A DNA stretch of 17,305 nt from the NCBI GenBank assembly GCA_946415665.1, contig CAMKTI010000024.1, positions 1 to 17,305 on the forward strand. The letters are read 5' to 3'. Under the pieces are notes generated by a model. It saw nothing but the letters and a program-made list of their open reading frames with translations. It did not search any database and was not told the origin of the DNA. The translations under genes were made by a program, and so were the position numbers. How positions within the stretch are numbered: position 1 is the first letter of the stretch; every line of letters starts with the position of its first letter. Below are positions 15,301-17,305 of this stretch, piece after piece. The stretch is from an uncultured Clostridia bacterium. GTDB taxonomy: Bacteria > Bacillota > Clostridia > Lachnospirales > CAMVHY01.

Positions 15301-16562
15301 CACCACTAACTAAAAAAGAGGTTCAACGATTGGAGTGGTTTTGTACAAACAGTAAACCTGACAAGTCAATATTCTCCGATAATCAATTAGATTTGTTTTT
15401 ACAGTTAATCCAAAAGATGCCTGAAGGATCAATGTCGCTTGATATGTGTTTAAATCTCATTACTAAATTTTTCCCTACATTGTCTACAGAAATTGAATAT
15501 AGAACCGGCTTCGGTCGGGAGAAGCACACATGTACAGCACTTAATTTAAGTAACTTGGAGTCCAATAAGAATGATATCATAAAAAATTTGGCGTATGCAT
15601 TACCACAGAATAAATTAGCTGAGATAGTAGGATTGTGGCAAATATCGCCTGGGAATAATTTTTGGCCTTTTTATAATTGGGAGAATTATGATTATAAAGA
15701 TGAAAATGGGAATAGATATAGATGGTCCACAAATACTCATAATTTGGATGATCCTGAACGTAAACAGTACGTTATTCGATATCAAGAAAATGCAAAAAAA
15801 GAGCAGGAGGATAGAAAAAAACAAGAAGAAGCAGAAAAAGAAGAAGCTAAAGAAGAAGCAGAAAAAGAAGAAGCTAAAAAAGAAGGAACACAAAAAATGA
15901 TTCCGTATCTCAATAAGTTATATAAGAACAAAATTAATAAAACGATATTGACCGAATTTAAACAAATGTATGAATCAGCAAAAGAGCGAAAAGAAAAGAA
16001 CAATAACAACATGATCATTACAAACGAGATCAACTGGGGCGAAAACATCAACGAGAAAATAAATGAAAACGAACCCGATACAAACAATCAAAAAGATGAA
16101 AATCAAAAAAACAGTCAGGTCATCAATGTCAGCAATATTACCAACACCAACATCAACAACAATAATATCATCAATAATCCTGAAGAAAATCAACCGCACG
16201 AGTCCAGCAATCCATATACACTTGTAGCATGGTTTGGTCTTCTTTTACCCGTTATTTCATCAATTATTTTCGGCATTAAAATTTATCACAAGCAACACAA
16301 ACTTACTGGCAAAGATATAGCTTTAATAATAGTTGGACTCATTCCTGTTATTTCTGCGATTGTTTTCGGAATTATGGCTTATAGATACAATCAAAATAAT
16401 CTAGCTAAAAAAACACAGGAAAATCTAAAATATGCAGTTAATTTGAACGATAATGATATTGAGGAAAATGAAAATGAGATCAATCAAAATGAAAAAATTA
16501 ACCAGCTCAGCATTGCTGACGGGGAACAAAATCAAAACCAAAAAATCGAAAATAATCTCTAA
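9330..16562 (+). CDS. Giant coiled-coil protein with C-terminal membrane hairpin (paralogue 2)
   Basis: 2410 aa, a clear full-length paralogue of the preceding giant gene; family not recognised. It shares the N-terminal region (SEVYESKVRFHTTAMITDKD), the helical stretch with motifs such as LTKDQIESID, FSKDQILSLRKYVF and LSDEQIKSIDI, and the DQLYYGRK phrase after the coiled coil. The coiled coil (about 1157-1311) is longer than in paralogue 1. There is one copy of the CGDWICHS module (about 1463-1790) where paralogue 1 has two, which accounts for most of the size difference. Downstream come DKEIDLMSVISDIDKF and LTKKEVQRLEWFC, an EEAEKEEAK tandem tract, an Asn-rich linker and membrane helices at about 2298-2319 and 2330-2351. 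No signal peptide. It has its own promoter, so it is probably transcribed independently. The stop abuts a reversed spoIIP remnant. Function unknown. Confidence 0.95.
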   Translation: MLNVEAKDKRNLKSEVYESKVRFHTTAMITDKDFGEKKSNGILFTAPLFLVGAKISLKNVILATSLVNTCKSQTAITAETRNGVYTEIYNRKYILELQEAFDNLLNKLTNLKKQVESGKNTKYKVDDIEKVDQFLSEINEKIVGDAGAIANDIYEFDMFGTDLLATLDRISSNKVKTWALAFAGYDDCDMCGLVGDNRKRNPVDVFFGESVSTTNGSRLKTLIGTNSLDRLNNNFIDKLKSKDFSKKLRDSGTKHNFGYNYYLCYFVQALLQIVLIDNEKLLTHMDCVIIKSNWDNFLMELSDPFLQSVFDDYKPNEIENPECPYKFVDFMLNKLLGKDLFKKLEINEEGCKCYAKGSIDISESLSNADHANQIITMELDYTLDNLTYNNSLFIGQGDFVHVALHNAYKKMDDVLKQKLQLLAFELNTKKIKLNQSGYTTSDEYKFGRIQEIEQKHVNNPITGKKNETGEIENIKYKVPNDYDTDISAEDLMDLVLKVQAIEKDLNDKLNKAISCFNKDNTKNFLDILIEFQKIDIYLNDNQVESILKNKEIIKAMFDFISQQNCDLKYIGVYSWLINNHPKFIDSINIDFLKVDLLTADGVSRLFKRIEEREGYNFKTEDKAKLLLALWQKNTFNGELIGKINSDIIKEMFKQDKECTNQTIIKFLNKFDNKTIESLDLADDNLSKDALNEIFFNMYKILTKDQIESIDCSKLNNLSTKILFENRLAYISQKNVNTFSDIAFKELTLPRLVQLLKTNSDLDFSKHKNWLQSLYLSELYLQFENDKDNKPFVRFVAKHINIFSKDQILSLRKYVFENFKDKEGNIDNDAQSVLKRLSAIEEEGDLEKNIVKITGIIGTDDNVYLWQADAILVHIYQKSPDKLKELLSYLIKNNELFADHVNAIFYCILCEITDEDIEKCFSCYQQMYGKISADDKDKSQQLDKDGYQDCLSKIREMFKTVLKEDKDPKDANKGKNINYLCLAKLSWIVDEINKLQDLSDLLSDEQIKSIDISDINLALGDLYSLLDKFGNKMKYEQFYKLVSSFNNEKIELLNGDNIPGEADDQSSDFLAKIALISNFINEREKAFQDKYSDIDDKFTDAIHNFVPIINKIGAQIYRDNSEKQLEYHNNNVYNRELYEKSDNTENVHNDLKVGKDDKEILDKLGALNDELNYEMKELDGKVNKIEELDKIMAKIKEEIKTSKDKVVKIDQLNQIVEKINEWDKMVANTKELSEIATKVKKKAGKNVITIKEILANIKESNKDAVTIDELNEIVAKTKESCEYKSMIEDCGNKLSGIKQKMKKFDQLYYGRKNKFLKLKKNFFIALGHLDTGKVSILFRNMYLNYEKSCSDKKELDSKKLEDRLNNIYNDNQIFWKLDPIVIQVGDKENKYTFNKFFMDGFIKIQSGKKQDGTESNFSLRQKQSMGIINVVGKVDKIEEKIDKDKAEEKDEKDAKNIKVTKFEQYTPKYILENLPLVLEQFHCSDYQLENEMEKVNLFNLTLKFEQGNKKSLERFIDSKKLKLIENASGDNAEQRERNAEMNNENHRYFKAVQKFFCNNSDNIVENADLIFETENPNGNGKKMFGNAFRIQYAPFIQFEFHRELIILTRKEVEGKIVYLDKQDIIGNLVAMKKNDKRIYEHFLFFCGDWICHSSKFLSEDVSLENFKNIVKKRIEFGCRGQGQNKLELNKEIYNLLTAVTLMFGLESADGLSKMDKTVIDEICFLITGKRGNFVPDDLRLIRSVTKLFFYSYRYRAWLILEHVIKNQDYKHVFTCLNMFDKEQLLKSSDKVTLIECISDRDKEIDLMSVISDIDKFNFYPDYANDYNYARYGQIERKLNFEFMKKLMNQLLQKYKFGVYPDATQKATLGKFLKKFIVANYVFEENHKEVSNFFKELMAKVPLEKSKEVTKEIIKICSNVRENSQRAAILKYVLDASQNSLKGLELLEVLEQHNYARGFMLYDEDENQKGIAPIELDKDLIEELISDIIKKPSPLTKKEVQRLEWFCTNSKPDKSIFSDNQLDLFLQLIQKMPEGSMSLDMCLNLITKFFPTLSTEIEYRTGFGREKHTCTALNLSNLESNKNDIIKNLAYALPQNKLAEIVGLWQISPGNNFWPFYNWENYDYKDENGNRYRWSTNTHNLDDPERKQYVIRYQENAKKEQEDRKKQEEAEKEEAKEEAEKEEAKKEGTQKMIPYLNKLYKNKINKTILTEFKQMYESAKERKEKNNNNMIITNEINWGENINEKINENEPDTNNQKDENQKNSQVINVSNITNTNINNNNIINNPEENQPHESSNPYTLVAWFGLLLPVISSIIFGIKIYHKQHKLTGKDIALIIVGLIPVISAIVFGIMAYRYNQNNLAKKTQENLKYAVNLNDNDIEENENEINQNEKINQLSIADGEQNQNQKIENNL
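12799..13262 (+). other. Expanded coiled-coil segment of giant protein 2
   Basis: Residues about 1157-1311 carry repeated phrases such as KIEELDKIMAKIKEE, KIDQLNQIVEKINEWDKMVA, TIKEILANIKES and TIDELNEIVAKTKES. They correspond to the shorter coiled coil of paralogue 1, with roughly 30-50 more residues. The phrases are degenerate rather than exact repeats. The reverse strand is open here only because of the biased composition. Confidence 0.75.
15825..15878 (+). repeat. 27-bp tandem repeat, two perfect units
   Basis: Units at 15825-15851 and 15852-15878 are identical and encode EEAEKEEAK twice, in frame in giant gene 2. The tract links the folded part to the Asn-rich linker. Paralogue 1 has a related but non-repeated charged tract (KEEEERLKKEEAQ) at the same place. 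Confidence 0.9.
16221..16394 (+). other. C-terminal two-helix membrane hairpin of giant protein 2
   Basis: Hydrophobic stretches LVAWFGLLLPVISSIIFGI and IALIIVGLIPVISAIVFGIM are separated by a loop with Lys and His (KIYHKQHKLTGKD). The second is nearly identical to its counterpart in giant protein 1, whereas the tail after it differs. It most likely anchors the protein in a membrane. Confidence 0.8.
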
Positions 16563-17043
16563 TCACTTATCCAACAAAACCTTCGCTAAAATCTCAGCCA
16601 AAAAATCGATTGCGTTCAAAGCTTCTTGTTTAAAATTTGTTTGTGCGCCAACTTTAATCAATAATGATTTCGGCAACATATTTAAACTATAACGATATGC
16701 ATTGACATAAATTTTTCGATTCAAACCGAGATATAATTTATTTGCTAAAATTTGCATTTTTAAACTTAGTGCCAAGTTCGTATTTATATAAGGATTTGGC
16801 AAATTTTTTATTGGCATCAAAACATCGTTTTTCAACAATTTACATATTCCATTCACAAACATGATTTTTGCCGTCGGTTAATTTTTTTCCATTAACAAGA
16901 TAAATTGCATCGGTAACATTACCACCATGAATATCAATCGGTAAACTTTGTTTTAAAATTATAGAATCCAAATATTTGTTTTTATCAAATCCAAAATGCA
17001 TTAACGTGATTTTTTTGATTAAATAAATCCAAATTTTTAACAT
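16563..17043 (-). pseudogene. spoIIP: spoIIP 3' remnant, copy 2, frameshifted
   Basis: A longer piece of the same SpoIIP-like protein. Read from 17043 down it gives FDKNKYLDSIILKQSLPIDI, HGGNVTDAIYLVNGKKLTDG, then shifts frame at the T-run 16865-16869 (A-run on the coding strand) and continues KIMFVNGICKLLKN, LPNPYINTNLALSLKMQ, LNRKIYVNAYRYSLN and SLLIKVGAQTN to a stop. IDIHGG corresponds to the SpoIIP IDxH motif carrying a catalytic His. The Glu of the usual LIE-G motif is Lys here (LIKVG), and together with the frameshift this argues for a dead gene. The terminal 159 bp differ from copy 1 at about 10 positions. The stop directly touches the stop of giant gene 2. The upstream boundary is uncertain. 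Confidence 0.75.
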
Positions 17044-17100
17044 TATGTATATTTTTATTATGATGTAATTTATTTGTGATAAATATGCAATTTTATTTTT

Positions 17101-17131
17101 ATGATCTTTATTTTGATAGATTATTAAAAAG
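17101..17131 (+). repeat. Upstream block shared with giant gene 1
   Basis: Second copy of the block at 751-780; the 20 bases at 17112-17131 are identical. It sits about 30 bases before the TTGACA box of the third family member. Confidence 0.7.
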
Positions 17132-17161
17132 CCATTTTATATAAAAAATTTTATTTATCAC

Positions 17162-17190
17162 TTGACAGTTATATTTTATTGTGTTATTAT
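17162..17190 (+). promoter_or_regulatory. Sigma-70-type promoter of the third giant-family gene
   Basis: TTGACA (17162-17167), a 17-base spacer and TATTAT (17185-17190) preceded by TGT. An alternative -10, TATAAT at 17188-17193, would give a 20-base spacer. The box is followed by GTGTAGTGTGTTTTTTT, very like the gene 2 leader (CAGTGTGTTTTT). Confidence 0.8.
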
Positions 17191-17236
17191 AATTAATGTG
17201 TAGTGTGTTTTTTTATAATTTACATTTGCACAAATT

Positions 17237-17243
17237 AGGAGGT
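17237..17243 (+). promoter_or_regulatory. Ribosome-binding site of the third giant-family gene
   Basis: AGGAGGT lies 9 bases before the ATG at 17253. The segment AGGTAATTTTAT between box and start is the same as in gene 1, which favours the second of two adjacent ATGs (17250 and 17253). Confidence 0.8.
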
Positions 17244-17252
17244 AATTTTATG

Positions 17253-17305
17253 ATGGAAGATAAAAAAGGTCTTGAGATTGGTAAAAAAAATTTAAAAGAA
17301 GAAGT
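17253..17305 (+). CDS. Start of a third giant-family paralogue, cut by the window end
   Basis: Only the first 17 codons and a partial codon are present: MEDKKGLEIGKKNLKEE and the start of a Val codon. The opening MEDKKGLE parallels MENKKDLE of gene 1, and NLKEE followed by GT parallels NLKSEV of gene 2. Leader, RBS spacing and promoter are shared with both. A third tandem member is therefore likely, although its size and completeness cannot be seen. If ATG 17250 is used, the protein gains one Met. Confidence 0.75.
   Translation, partial: MEDKKGLEIGKKNLKEE

Noticed and set aside
16840..17043. A separate 67-residue minus-strand gene
   Set aside because: Its sequence (IDIHGG...VNGKKLTDG) joins naturally with the neighbouring frame after one base shift, as part of one spoIIP remnant.

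Overview
The window is very AT-rich and carries consensus AGGAGG ribosome-binding sites, TTGACA/-10 promoters and decayed pieces of what looks like the sporulation gene spoIIP. This points to a low-GC Bacillota, probably a clostridial lineage. The IS remnant, the broken spoIIP pieces and the very large paralogous genes suggest a host-associated or genome-decaying lineage. That last point is inference, and the species cannot be fixed from the sequence.

Layout: (1) 1-545, the 3' part of an IS5-family transposase broken over two reading frames. (2) 546-812, a non-coding AT-rich stretch with inverted repeats and a block that recurs before the third giant gene. (3) 919-8877, a giant gene (2652 aa). 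(4) 8878-9036, a C-terminal spoIIP remnant on the opposite strand, touching the giant gene stop-to-stop, then a short coding-like scrap of unknown origin up to 9179. (5) 9330-16562, a second giant gene (2410 aa), clearly a paralogue. (6) 16563-about 17043, a longer spoIIP remnant on the opposite strand, again exactly stop-to-stop, with a frameshift. (7) 17162-17305, promoter, RBS and first codons of a third gene that looks like another family member.

The window is therefore a tandem array with the repeating unit [strong promoter - leader - RBS - giant gene - reversed spoIIP 3' piece]. I do not recognise the giant proteins as members of any named family. They share a conserved N-terminal region of about 480 residues, a long helical middle with recurring short motifs, a lysine/glutamate-rich coiled coil, and a conserved module around a CGDWICH motif (present twice in the first protein, once in the second). 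They end in a second helical region, a charged tract, an Asn-rich linker and a C-terminal hairpin of two membrane helices. There is no N-terminal signal peptide. They look like large cytoplasmic proteins tethered by their C-termini.

The first protein contains a 448-bp segment repeated perfectly 1038 bp apart within clearly diverged flanks, which suggests recent gene conversion. The spoIIP pieces between genes are far better conserved than the ends of the giant genes they abut. Each gene has its own promoter, so the members are probably separately transcribed rather than forming an operon.
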